This document shows positions 27,044-35,468 of a DNA stretch of 64,000 nucleotides, piece by piece. Both the position numbers and the translations under genes were made by a program. Position 1 is the stretch's first letter, and each line of letters starts with the position of its first letter. The notes beneath the pieces are model-generated. The model was given only the letters and a program-made list of their open reading frames with translations, searched no databases and was not told the DNA's origin. Origin of the DNA: Hyphomicrobiales bacterium (lineage in GTDB: Bacteria > Pseudomonadota > Alphaproteobacteria > Rhizobiales > Rhizobiaceae); assembly GCA_900489925.1 (NCBI GenBank), contig UEHQ01000027.1, forward strand, positions 1 to 64,000, written 5' to 3'.

Positions 27044-27190
27044 ATGGGAGCAAGCGCTTCTGTTTTGGCACTATCACTGACTGAAATGGCCCCGCTTGCG
27101 AAAGCGGGCGCCTGCCCGGTCGACATATGCCAGCCACGTGTCCATATCGACTTTTCGGATTCTGACTGCAATATGGGAGCGGTCGGATGA
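27044..27190 (+). CDS. 48-codon ORF coupled to the ABC importer (possible leader)
   Basis: GGGAGGAAGAG stands immediately before ATG 27044, a stronger ribosome site than that of the ATPase gene behind it. The frame begins MGASASVLALSLTEMAPLAK, contains three Cys and runs to TGA at 27188-27190. That stop overlaps the ATPase start codon as ATGA, the same coupling used between the permeases further on. No family is recognised. It could be a leader peptide whose translation delivers ribosomes to the ATPase gene, a small protein in its own right, or a chance frame. Confidence 0.5.
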   Translation: MGASASVLALSLTEMAPLAKAGACPVDICQPRVHIDFSDSDCNMGAVG

Positions 27191-28287
27191 CAGCCAATAT
27201 CGAAATCCACAATGTCAGCAAGCGCTACGGCGCCGTGACTATTCTCGACGGCCTGTCGCTATCGATCAAGGCCAATGAGTTCATGGTCTTCCTCGGCCCT
27301 TCCGGCTGCGGGAAATCAACGCTTCTACGAATGATTGCCGGCCTCGAAAGCGTCGATGAAGGCACCATTTCCATCAATGGCGAGCGCATCGACACGCTGC
27401 CGCCCGGCCAGCGCGACATCGCCATGGTGTTCCAGAGCTACGCGCTCTATCCGCACATGACGGTCGCCGACAACATGGCGTTCGGACTGCGCAACATCAA
27501 TGTTGCCGCCGACGTGATCTCCGCCCGCGTGGCTGAGGCCGCCCGCATGCTGGAGATCGGTCACCTGCTCGAGCGCAAGCCAGGCCAGCTCTCCGGTGGT
27601 CAGCGCCAGCGCGTCGCCATCGGCCGTGCCATCGTCAAGGAACCGAAGGCCTTCCTGTTCGACGAGCCGCTCTCCAACCTCGATGCCGCGCTGCGTGTCC
27701 GTACGCGTGTCGAACTTGCCCAGCTGCGCAATCGCGTTCAGTCGACCATGATTTTCGTCACCCACGACCAGATCGAGGCGATGACGCTCGCCGACCGTAT
27801 CGTCGTCATGAACAACCGCAAGATCGAGCAGATAGGATCTCCGATGGAGATCTATTCCCGCCCGGCCAGCCGTTTCGTGGCTACCTTCGTCGGCTCGCCG
27901 ACGATGAACTTCCTCGACGTCGGCATCTCGGAGCGAAACGGTTTCATCAGCGCAAAGCTGGCTGACGGCACCGAGCTGCAGACGGCGATACGCCCGACCG
28001 GCATCAAGAACGGTGCACATTCGCTCGGCATTCGCGCCGAAGCGGTGAAGCTTGCCAACGGCGTTCCCGCAACGACGACCGGCAAGGTCGACGTTCTCGA
28101 ACGCCTGGGCGACCGCACGCTTCTCTACACGCGCCTCAAGGACGGCAGCAGCATCGTTGCCGAGGATATCGGCAACAGCCGCGTGGCGATCGGCGACGAA
28201 GTCGCCCTGACGCTGGATGGCACCCGGACCCATCTCTTCGATGCCGATGGCAGCGCCTGGCACAACGAGGAGCCGGCGCATGGCTGA
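27187..28287 (+). CDS. sugar ABC transporter ATP-binding protein (UgpC/MsmK type)
   Basis: A 366-residue ATPase. Walker A GPSGCGKST is at residues 37-45; LSGGQRQRV, LFDEPLSNLDA and VTHDQ follow in the standard order, and a MalK-like regulatory domain occupies the last 130 residues. It is the first transporter gene of the set, before the permeases and the binding protein, an order different from the importer at base 104. The end overlaps the first permease by 8 bases. Placement next to the GH51 gene suggests arabino-oligosaccharide uptake. Confidence 0.94.
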   Translation: MTANIEIHNVSKRYGAVTILDGLSLSIKANEFMVFLGPSGCGKSTLLRMIAGLESVDEGTISINGERIDTLPPGQRDIAMVFQSYALYPHMTVADNMAFGLRNINVAADVISARVAEAARMLEIGHLLERKPGQLSGGQRQRVAIGRAIVKEPKAFLFDEPLSNLDAALRVRTRVELAQLRNRVQSTMIFVTHDQIEAMTLADRIVVMNNRKIEQIGSPMEIYSRPASRFVATFVGSPTMNFLDVGISERNGFISAKLADGTELQTAIRPTGIKNGAHSLGIRAEAVKLANGVPATTTGKVDVLERLGDRTLLYTRLKDGSSIVAEDIGNSRVAIGDEVALTLDGTRTHLFDADGSAWHNEEPAHG

Positions 28288-29215
28288 CGCAACCTTGTCC
28301 GGCACCGCGGCGGCCGCAAAGGCCGCGGCCCGCCAGAAGGTGCAGAACATCAACGCACCGCTCTGGCGCAACGCGCTTTTCGTCGCGCCCTACCTGTTCT
28401 TCTTCGTCACGCTGCTCGTCGTGCCGTTGTTCTGGGGCATGTGGCTCAGCCTGCACAAGGCAGACGCCTTTGGTGCTGGCAAGTTCGTCGGCATCGACAA
28501 CTATATCCGCCTCTTCCGCGACAAGATCTTCATTCAGGCGGTCGGAAACACCTTCTATTTCGTCTTCCTTACTGTGCCGACACTTGCCATCCTCGGCCTG
28601 ATGCTGGCACTCGCGTTGAACCGCAAGACAAGGCTCGCGGCAGCTTTACGCGCCGTCTATTTCTCCTCGTCGGTGATGTCGGTCACCATCGTCACGCTGA
28701 TCTGGCGCATCGTTTTCATCGGCAATTTCGGCCTGCTCGCCACCATCTACGGATGGTTCGGTGCAACGGCGCCGGCCTTCCTGTCGGATACGAAGCTCGC
28801 GATGATCGGTATCGCCATTGCGACGGTCTGGTGGTGCATCGGTCTTCCGATGATGCTGTTCCTCTCGGCCCTCCAGCAGGTGCCGGCGGAAATCTATGAA
28901 GCTGCCGCGCTCGATAATGCCAGCCGCTGGCGTACCCTCTGGTACATCACGCTGCCGTCGATCCGCCGGACCTTCGTTCTGGTGCTGATCATCCAGGTGG
29001 TCTTGCAGTTCCAGCTGTTCGGCCAGGCAAAGCTGATGACGCTCGGCGGACCGAACAACGTCTCCAAGCCGATCGTGCTCTACATCTACGAAGCCGCCTT
29101 CACCAAGTGGGACCTCGGTCTCGGTGCCGCTGCCTCGGAAGTTCTCTTCGTATTGATCCTGATTGCTGCCATGGCGCAGTACTTCATCTCGCGCCGTAAA
29201 GGAGAAGAAGGATGA
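28280..29215 (+). CDS. sugar ABC transporter permease (MalF/UgpA type)
   Basis: A 311-residue membrane protein. An Ala-rich cytoplasmic N-terminus (about residues 1-30) precedes the first helix (LFVAPYLFFFVTLLVVPLFW). The coupling loop is EIYEAAALDNASRWRTLWYI from residue 204. The longer frame from 28217 lies inside the ATPase gene; ATG 28280 follows a weak GAGGAGCC. The 4-base ATGA overlap with the next gene shows coupling. Confidence 0.92.
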   Translation: MADATLSGTAAAAKAAARQKVQNINAPLWRNALFVAPYLFFFVTLLVVPLFWGMWLSLHKADAFGAGKFVGIDNYIRLFRDKIFIQAVGNTFYFVFLTVPTLAILGLMLALALNRKTRLAAALRAVYFSSSVMSVTIVTLIWRIVFIGNFGLLATIYGWFGATAPAFLSDTKLAMIGIAIATVWWCIGLPMMLFLSALQQVPAEIYEAAALDNASRWRTLWYITLPSIRRTFVLVLIIQVVLQFQLFGQAKLMTLGGPNNVSKPIVLYIYEAAFTKWDLGLGAAASEVLFVLILIAAMAQYFISRRKGEEG

Positions 29216-30063
29216 GCGCTGTAACTGGTGGCAACATCGTCGGTCGGTCGACCGGCGACCGCGTGATCCTCATCCTGGCGGTTCTCTGCGCACTGATCAT
29301 GATGGCGCCGGTCCTATGGGTGATCGGGCTCTCGCTCAAGGACAACAAAGAACTGATGGCGGATATGAACGCCGTCTTCCATGCTCCTTACACGATCAAC
29401 AACTACATCAATATCCTCGCAACCTCGTCGGTCTTTCGCTGGATCCTGAACAGTATCATCGTCGCTGGCGGGCTGACCGTCATGACCCTCGTGCTGTCCT
29501 CGCTTGCAGGCTATGGCTTCGCCCGACTGAACTTTCCCTTCCGCAACGCGCTGTTCATCATCGTGCTGCTGGGCTTGGCCGTGCCTGAACAGGCGGTGCT
29601 GATTGCTCGCCACCAGCTGTTCAGCTGGTTGAAGTTCCACAACACCTACCACGGCCTGATCCTGCCTGGACTGTCGGCACCCTTTGGCGTGTTCCTGATG
29701 ACGCAATATTTCCGCGCCATCCCGAAGGAGCTCGACGAGGCGGCGCTTCTCGACAATGCCAGCCGCTTCAAGATCTTCTGGAAGGTGCTTCTGCCCCTGA
29801 CGATCCCGGCACAGGCAACGCTCGGCATCTTCACCTTCCTGGGTGCGTGGAACGACTACTTCTGGCCGCTGATCTCCGGCACGAAGAAGGAAATGTACAC
29901 GCTGACGATCGGCATCGCCTCGACGCAGACCAACTTCGCACAGTCGGAAGGCCTCGGCTTCCTGATGTCGCAAGCAGTCTTTGCCGGTGCGCCGATCCTC
30001 ATTCTCTACCTGTTTTTCCAGAAATACATCGTGACGGCAGTTTCCGGCGCCGCCGTGCGCTGA
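29212..30063 (+). CDS. sugar ABC transporter permease (MalG type)
   Basis: A 283-residue partner permease. The first helix is near residues 18-38, and the MetI core has its coupling loop ELDEAALLDNASRFKIFWKV from residue 173. It ends KYIVTAVSGAAVR in the usual MalG style. The preceding stop and this start share ATGA. The binding-protein gene follows after 87 bases. Confidence 0.92.
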   Translation: MSAVTGGNIVGRSTGDRVILILAVLCALIMMAPVLWVIGLSLKDNKELMADMNAVFHAPYTINNYINILATSSVFRWILNSIIVAGGLTVMTLVLSSLAGYGFARLNFPFRNALFIIVLLGLAVPEQAVLIARHQLFSWLKFHNTYHGLILPGLSAPFGVFLMTQYFRAIPKELDEAALLDNASRFKIFWKVLLPLTIPAQATLGIFTFLGAWNDYFWPLISGTKKEMYTLTIGIASTQTNFAQSEGLGFLMSQAVFAGAPILILYLFFQKYIVTAVSGAAVR

Positions 30064-30150
30064 CGACCGCCATCCCGGTGATCATGTAACCGGCTCCCGG
30101 GGAGGGGGCTCAAGCCAAGGGTCAAGGAAGGCCCAAGAGGAGGAGTTGGA

Positions 30151-31476
30151 ATGACGCATACCTTCAGGAAATACATGCTGGCAGCAGCATCGGTGATCGC
30201 CCTTGTCGGCGCATCGCCAGCCTTTGCCGCCACCGAACTCAGCGTTCAGCGCTTCTTCGGCGCCTGCGATGCAGACTTCGGCACCAACACCGACGTCAGC
30301 AAGGCGGTTGGCGAATGCGGCATCATCACGTCGCTGATCAACAAGTTCAACGCTGACAATCCGGATGTTCATGTCACGGTTACCACCGTTGAGTGGCCGG
30401 GCTACGACCAGCTGACGGCACAGTTCGCGGCCGGCGATCCGCCAGACATCGTCACCATCCACCAGTCGGTGCTTGCTGATTACCAGTCCAAGGGCCTGAT
30501 CATGCCGCTCGACGACGTGCTGAAGTCCGTCGGCGTCGCTCCGAGCGACTTCACCGATGCCAGCCTTGGCGGCGTGACGAAGGAAGGCAAGATCTACGGC
30601 CTCCCGATCGACAACTGGACCATGCTCTACCACATCAACCTGGACCTCTTCAAACAGGCTGACCTCCTCAACGCCGACGGCACGCCGAAGCTGCCGACGA
30701 GCCCGGACGAGCTGCTGGCACAGGCAAAGCAGTTCAAGGAGAAGACCGGCAAGCCCTACTTCGTACAGAACCTCGCCAACGAAGTGGCCCTCTATACTCG
30801 TAACCTCTACACCTACCTGTTCCAGCAGGATTCCGACTTCTTCGCCAATCCGAAGCAGGTGAAGCTGAATACGCCCGAGGCCAAGAAGGTGCTCGAGATG
30901 TACAAGGCGATCTATGACAACGGCGACACCACCAAGGATCTCGACTACGCCGCTGGCATCAATGCCTTCCTCAACGGCGAAGGCGGCGTGCACCTGAACG
31001 GAACCTGGGTGATCGGCGACTACACCGCATCGTCCGAAAAGGCCGGCACCGCGCTTAACAAGGGCGGCTACGCGGTCTATCCGTATCCGCAGCTCTTCGC
31101 CGGCAAGAAGTCGCAGTACGCAGACGGCCACAGCTGGGCCGTATCGCAGAAGGACCGCTCGCCTGAGGAAACGGCCGCTATCGGCAAGTTCCTGAAGTTC
31201 TTCCACGACAACGACTTCGACTGGTCGCGCACCGGCCACCTGCCGGCAGTCAAGGCAGTCCTCGACTCTGCTCAGTTCAAGGCTCTGCCGCATCGTGACA
31301 CGATCTCGTCGATCGCCACGCTCGGCACGCCGCTGCCGTCGACCGTCCAGCGCCAGTTCGCGATCCAGGACATCATCGGCCAGGAAATGAGCGCAGCCAT
31401 CACCGGCCAGAAGGAAGTGGATGCCGCTCTCACCGACATGGAGTCGCGTATCAACGAACTGCTTGCCAACATCTAA
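30151..31476 (+). CDS. periplasmic sugar-binding protein (SBP family 1)
   Basis: A 441-residue exported protein. The signal peptide MTHTFRKYMLAAASVIALVG is followed by ASPAFA and a predicted cut before ATELSVQRF. The mature part has two Cys (in FGACDADFG and GECGIIT) that could pair, and the DIVTIHQS-type lobe motif of family 1 binding proteins. AAGAGGAGGA before ATG gives a strong ribosome site, as expected for a binding protein needed in excess. Last gene of the importer operon; an intrinsic terminator follows. Ligand by context: an arabinoside. Confidence 0.92.
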   Translation: MTHTFRKYMLAAASVIALVGASPAFAATELSVQRFFGACDADFGTNTDVSKAVGECGIITSLINKFNADNPDVHVTVTTVEWPGYDQLTAQFAAGDPPDIVTIHQSVLADYQSKGLIMPLDDVLKSVGVAPSDFTDASLGGVTKEGKIYGLPIDNWTMLYHINLDLFKQADLLNADGTPKLPTSPDELLAQAKQFKEKTGKPYFVQNLANEVALYTRNLYTYLFQQDSDFFANPKQVKLNTPEAKKVLEMYKAIYDNGDTTKDLDYAAGINAFLNGEGGVHLNGTWVIGDYTASSEKAGTALNKGGYAVYPYPQLFAGKKSQYADGHSWAVSQKDRSPEETAAIGKFLKFFHDNDFDWSRTGHLPAVKAVLDSAQFKALPHRDTISSIATLGTPLPSTVQRQFAIQDIIGQEMSAAITGQKEVDAALTDMESRINELLANI

Positions 31477-31505
31477 GGCTCACCTCTCTCCGAGCCTAAG
31501 AGCAG

Positions 31506-31542
31506 ATGCCCGCCGCTGGTCTCGCGGCGGGCATTTTTGTTT
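31506..31542 (+). terminator. intrinsic terminator of the arabinoside operon
   Basis: ATGCCCGCCGC (31506-31516) and GCGGCGGGCAT (31524-31534) form a perfect 11-bp stem with a 7-base loop, followed by TTTTTGTTT. This is the clearest rho-independent terminator in the window. It ends exactly at the stop codon of the opposing gene. Confidence 0.88.
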
Positions 31543-32565
31543 CTACGAGGCGGCCGGAACCGGCGTTGGCAGCAATTTGCCGCGTAGGAGAAGCACGATC
31601 GTTCCGATCGCAACCACCAGCACCACCACATTCGCCACGACGAAGAGGATCGGCGCCAATACGTCCACCGCTCCAATGTCACCTCGGCCGACCATCTTCG
31701 AAGCAGCCGTAGAGAGCGCAGTGATACCGAAGGTAAAGGCCCAATAGGACGCCGCCAGAGGCTGCTTGGCGATCCAGGGCAGTAGGCGCAGGAGCAAAAG
31801 CGCCTGCAGGATGGCGTATCCCAGCATCGCATGAACCAGCATGTCGGGCGCCCCTTGCGTGACGCCGAGATAGGCCACGCTGCCAACCGCAGGCGGTGCG
31901 AGCTGGATGCCGAGTGTTGGACGCAGTGGCTCGACAAGGGTGGGCGCTGTCAGCAGGCGGTTGAGAAGAACGGATTCGATCGCCAGCCAGGAGAAGAAGC
32001 CCGCTCCGAACGCCAGCTGTCCCCAGTCGGCATGGCCGAGCGCGCCCGCGACGATTGCGGTGACGAACGAGCCCGCCACGGTCGGCAGATAGAGGACGGC
32101 CGTCGTCGTTGCCGGGTCACGCCCACCACGCCAGAGAATGCCCGTGCGCCACAGCGCGAAGAGAAGCGTGAAAATGGCGCCCAAAGCAAAGATCACCTCA
32201 GCCGCCAATCTGGAATAGGGAAGGAACACCAATGCGATCAGCATCGTCGCAACGCCGGCAAGGCCAATGAAGCAACACTGGATAGCATTTTCGGCCTCGG
32301 CCAGAGCGGCCTTCGGATCGACGATCCATTTTGCGGCATAGAGAATGACCAGAAGCAGCCAGACGGCGACGGCCAGGAAGCCCAGCGTCTCACCGATCTC
32401 GCTCGGCAGAGGCCAGATCGCCGCCGCTGCACGCCAGCTGTTGCTGAGCCCGGCGATGCCGAGAACGATCCCGAAGAAGGCAGCCGGGATGCGCGGCAAC
32501 CGAGCTTGTCTGGCCGGTGACGGAACAGTGTCGGCCAACGACTTCGACGGGGAACCCATGGTCAT
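31543..32565 (-). CDS. TDT-family (TehA/SLAC1-like) membrane transporter
   Basis: A 340-residue inner-membrane protein with about ten hydrophobic segments. LPRIPAAFFGIVLGIAGLSNSW at the N-terminus is the usual start of the TehA/C4-dicarboxylate (TDT) family, which carries anions such as dicarboxylates, sulfite or chloride and is sometimes linked to tellurite resistance. ATG 32565 is used here; ATG 32559 is an alternative. It is the last minus-strand gene before the arabinoside terminator, 146 bases after the MFS gene. No evidence identifies its substrate. Confidence 0.8.
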   Translation of the reverse strand: MTMGSPSKSLADTVPSPARQARLPRIPAAFFGIVLGIAGLSNSWRAAAAIWPLPSEIGETLGFLAVAVWLLLVILYAAKWIVDPKAALAEAENAIQCCFIGLAGVATMLIALVFLPYSRLAAEVIFALGAIFTLLFALWRTGILWRGGRDPATTTAVLYLPTVAGSFVTAIVAGALGHADWGQLAFGAGFFSWLAIESVLLNRLLTAPTLVEPLRPTLGIQLAPPAVGSVAYLGVTQGAPDMLVHAMLGYAILQALLLLRLLPWIAKQPLAASYWAFTFGITALSTAASKMVGRGDIGAVDVLAPILFVVANVVVLVVAIGTIVLLLRGKLLPTPVPAAS

Positions 32566-32711
32566 TTCGTAACCTCCATATTGGGCACACCGGAGACCGC
32601 TCGCCGATCACTGCCGTCGGCAACATCCACGACCCTTCGTCAATAGACAAGAGCCGTGGCTTGGTCTCTGCGGATGAAGGGTACGATTGCAGTGTTTGCG
32701 AAATTCGGCTC

Positions 32712-33914
32712 TCAGCGCCGCCGTCTGCGCCCATCGAAGTAGAGCAGCAGGCCCAAGCCGATCAGTCCAGCTACCGCCGCGATCAGGGCCGTGCCGGAAT
32801 AACTGCTGATGCCGGTGCCGATTGCAAACAGCAGCGCACTCAGTCCCGCGCCGAGGAAGATGTTGACGGAGATCAGTGCGCTGCCAAGCCCTGGCCGTTC
32901 GGCGATCAGGTCCTGGAGGTAGGTGATCGGAATACTGATCAGCGCCGCCGCACCGATGCCGCTGAGAACAGTCAGCGCATAGACATGCCAGGGTGCTGAG
33001 GCGAAGCCGAGCAGGACCAGATAGACGACATAGATGACGGCACCCAGCGCCAAGGCTGTCACATGGCTCATGATCCGCTGCGCCCGACCCCAGATGATGA
33101 TGAAAACTACCTCAAAGAAGGCCACGATACCGACGAGCACGCCGATGTCGGTAACAGTGCCATGCGCCGCGCCTGTTACGATCAGCGGCAGGATGGCGCC
33201 ATTTACGTGCAGTGTGCTGCTGATCAATGCCACCGCAACAACGCGAACAAAGACACGCGGCGACAAGACCTCGCCGAGTGCTGCGAGATAGGAAAGGTGG
33301 TGCGTGGCAGCCTTGTCCGTCCCGCTCTGGCGCGGAAGGAAGATCGCAATCAAAGTGAGGCAGACGACGCAGGCGAGCGCGGCAAACAGGTAGGCCGGCA
33401 GCATCGTCGTCGAGCCCGCCAGCAACGCACCGATAATTCCCGGGACCAGCACCCAGGAAAGCGAGATCATCGCGCGCACACCCGAGTTCACGGTCGCGAC
33501 GTCGTTTCGCGACATACCCTTGGTTGTTGCCCGCACGTTGGCGAAAAGCAGCGAATTCAGCGAGCCATAGACCGGCAGCAACAACAGTGCACTGAAAACG
33601 AAGGTCGCCTGCGCGGGCAGGACGTAGACAGCGCCATAGCCCAGGATGCCGAAGACGGCTGCGACGATCATCATCGAGCGATATTCGCCGATGCGGTCAG
33701 CCAGGTTGCCAAGCAGAATGCTGACGATGACGTTGACGGCTGCGGCCGCGAAGATCAGGCCCGAATAGACCCCGTTGCTCAGGCCCAGCTCGCGGATGCC
33801 GACAACGGATTGATAGGGCGACGTTGCAGCGCCTGCGAAGCCGAAGGCAAAGATCGCAAGCATACTGACCCGGATCGTCGGGTTACGGAATACATCGGGG
33901 AGGGGACGGGTCAT
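32712..33914 (-). CDS. MFS transporter, sugar-efflux (SetA/SetB)-like
   Basis: A 400-residue protein with twelve predicted membrane segments in two halves. FAGAATSPYQSVVGIRELG and a loop-2 motif GNLADRIGEYRSM are consistent with the Set-type sugar efflux branch of the major facilitator superfamily. ATG 33914 is chosen; TTG 33938 would add eight residues, and neither has a good ribosome site. It follows the M81 gene by 95 bases on the same strand and may be the exporter or importer of that cluster. Confidence 0.82.
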   Translation of the reverse strand: MTRPLPDVFRNPTIRVSMLAIFAFGFAGAATSPYQSVVGIRELGLSNGVYSGLIFAAAAVNVIVSILLGNLADRIGEYRSMMIVAAVFGILGYGAVYVLPAQATFVFSALLLLPVYGSLNSLLFANVRATTKGMSRNDVATVNSGVRAMISLSWVLVPGIIGALLAGSTTMLPAYLFAALACVVCLTLIAIFLPRQSGTDKAATHHLSYLAALGEVLSPRVFVRVVAVALISSTLHVNGAILPLIVTGAAHGTVTDIGVLVGIVAFFEVVFIIIWGRAQRIMSHVTALALGAVIYVVYLVLLGFASAPWHVYALTVLSGIGAAALISIPITYLQDLIAERPGLGSALISVNIFLGAGLSALLFAIGTGISSYSGTALIAAVAGLIGLGLLLYFDGRRRRR

Positions 33915-34009
33915 GTCGTGCAATTGAGCGAGTGGCAAGTCACCCGGCCACCGGGCGACCTGCGCCTTGGCAAGTTCGGCGTAGCGCCGAAACCTGCCAA
34001 GGCAGAATG

Positions 34010-35446
34010 TCAGTCTTGCCAGCGCGCCGAAAGGCGAGCCCGCGCTTCATAGGAAAAATTGCGGTCGAACGGAAATGCCGGCCGGGCACGATGCAGGCTG
34101 GCAAGCCCCTCGATATCCTGGTTGACCACACCTTCCGTCAGCGCCATCAGGTTCGGGTTGGCGATCGGCGCCAGTTCCGGCGACAGATAGCCGGATTTGA
34201 CGACGAGCAGCCGCGCGGTCTTCGGATCAAGCCCGAGGCGGGTAAAGTCGGCGATGTTGTGGTAGGGGCGACGGCGCGCGGCCAGCACGACCGTAATGCC
34301 CCCGATACGCACCACGGCCTGACGCTCCGCTACAGGACCCGGATCATCGACACCGATAACCACGGCTTCGACCTTTGCGGGCACACTCGACGGATCGAGA
34401 TTACCGCCGATGGAGAGCGTCAGCGTCGCGCCCTTGCTTGCGGCAAAGCATGCCTCGACGGCGGGACGATCAGTGATACCGGCGATGAGGGCGCCATCGA
34501 ACTTGCGATCGATCAACGCCTTCAAGACATCGGCTCGATCGCCAACGCCACCGCCGGTCGGGTTATCAGCGGAATCCGCGAGGATGACCGGCGCCGTGGA
34601 GGTCTTCTCCGCGATATCAAGCATCTCGGCAAGTGGGCCGGTGGTCGGCCCGAAGCGGAAGTCCTCGCGCGCGTTCCAGTAGGAAAGAGCAATGTCTTCG
34701 GCAGCCTTGGCGGCGGCCTTCTTGTCGGCACCTGTCACAACGGCGCAGGCTGTCGCGCGTGGTTCGTCCGCCCAGACGTAGCCGATCATCAGATTGGCGT
34801 CGAGGACGCCGGGCCGTTCATCAAACGTCGGCAGCGCCTCATAGAGGCTCTTGGCCGGTTCGTCCTCCGTCGAAGTACGTTCGCCCGGCCAAAGAACCGG
34901 AACCGGTGCCCAGGCAACCCCAGGGCGGTTGCCGCTCTTCAGCGCCTCCACCAGCATCGACCAGGCGCGAACCATGGTTTCACGCACATCGATGTGCGGC
35001 GCCGTGCGGTAGGCGGCGAAGATATCAAGCTGATCGATGATCGTCTGGCTGACGTTACCGTGCAGGTCGTAGCTTGCGGCAACGACGCAATCCGGCCCCA
35101 CGACAGCGCGCGCCGCCGAGATCCAGTCGCCCTCGGCGTCGTTCATGCCCTCGACATTGACGGCACCGTGCATGGCGAGATAGAGCCCGTCGAGTGGCAG
35201 CGATGCCTTCAGAAGATCGAGAAACTCGCTCTTGAAGGCTTCATAGGCCACCCGTGACACCGGGCCGCCCGGCACGGCACGCGCGTGAAGGAGCGGAAGG
35301 TGCTCGATGCCCTCCGCCTTGAGAAAGTTGAAATACTCCGCGCCCAGAAGCTCCGCGCCCCGCAGGACGCGAAAATCCTCGACAGCCATCAGCACCGGAG
35401 AATAGGTGCTGCATTCCGTATGAAGTCCACCGACGGCAATCCGCAT
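34010..35446 (-). CDS. M81-family metallopeptidase (MlrC/DUF1485-like)
   Basis: A 478-residue protein. The N-terminal motif GGLHTECSTYSP, with HTE as probable metal ligands, and a C-terminal MlrC_C-type half (DSADNPTGGGVGDRADVLKAL) place it in family M81. The founding member MlrC breaks linear microcystin peptides containing D- and beta-amino acids, so family members are suspected to act on unusual peptides or small amides. A weak AGGATTGAG precedes the ATG. It lies 22 bases after the GH20 gene and has a second M81 gene 4.7 kb away on the other strand. Confidence 0.87.
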   Translation of the reverse strand: MRIAVGGLHTECSTYSPVLMAVEDFRVLRGAELLGAEYFNFLKAEGIEHLPLLHARAVPGGPVSRVAYEAFKSEFLDLLKASLPLDGLYLAMHGAVNVEGMNDAEGDWISAARAVVGPDCVVAASYDLHGNVSQTIIDQLDIFAAYRTAPHIDVRETMVRAWSMLVEALKSGNRPGVAWAPVPVLWPGERTSTEDEPAKSLYEALPTFDERPGVLDANLMIGYVWADEPRATACAVVTGADKKAAAKAAEDIALSYWNAREDFRFGPTTGPLAEMLDIAEKTSTAPVILADSADNPTGGGVGDRADVLKALIDRKFDGALIAGITDRPAVEACFAASKGATLTLSIGGNLDPSSVPAKVEAVVIGVDDPGPVAERQAVVRIGGITVVLAARRRPYHNIADFTRLGLDPKTARLLVVKSGYLSPELAPIANPNLMALTEGVVNQDIEGLASLHRARPAFPFDRNFSYEARARLSARWQD

Positions 35447-35468
35447 CGTCTCAATCCTGGATTCGGGT

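Noticed and set aside
33063..35257. Long plus-strand ORFs opposite the MFS and M81 genes
   Set aside because: They are Arg/Gln/Asp-rich with no hydrophobic core or motif, while the minus strand encodes clear families.
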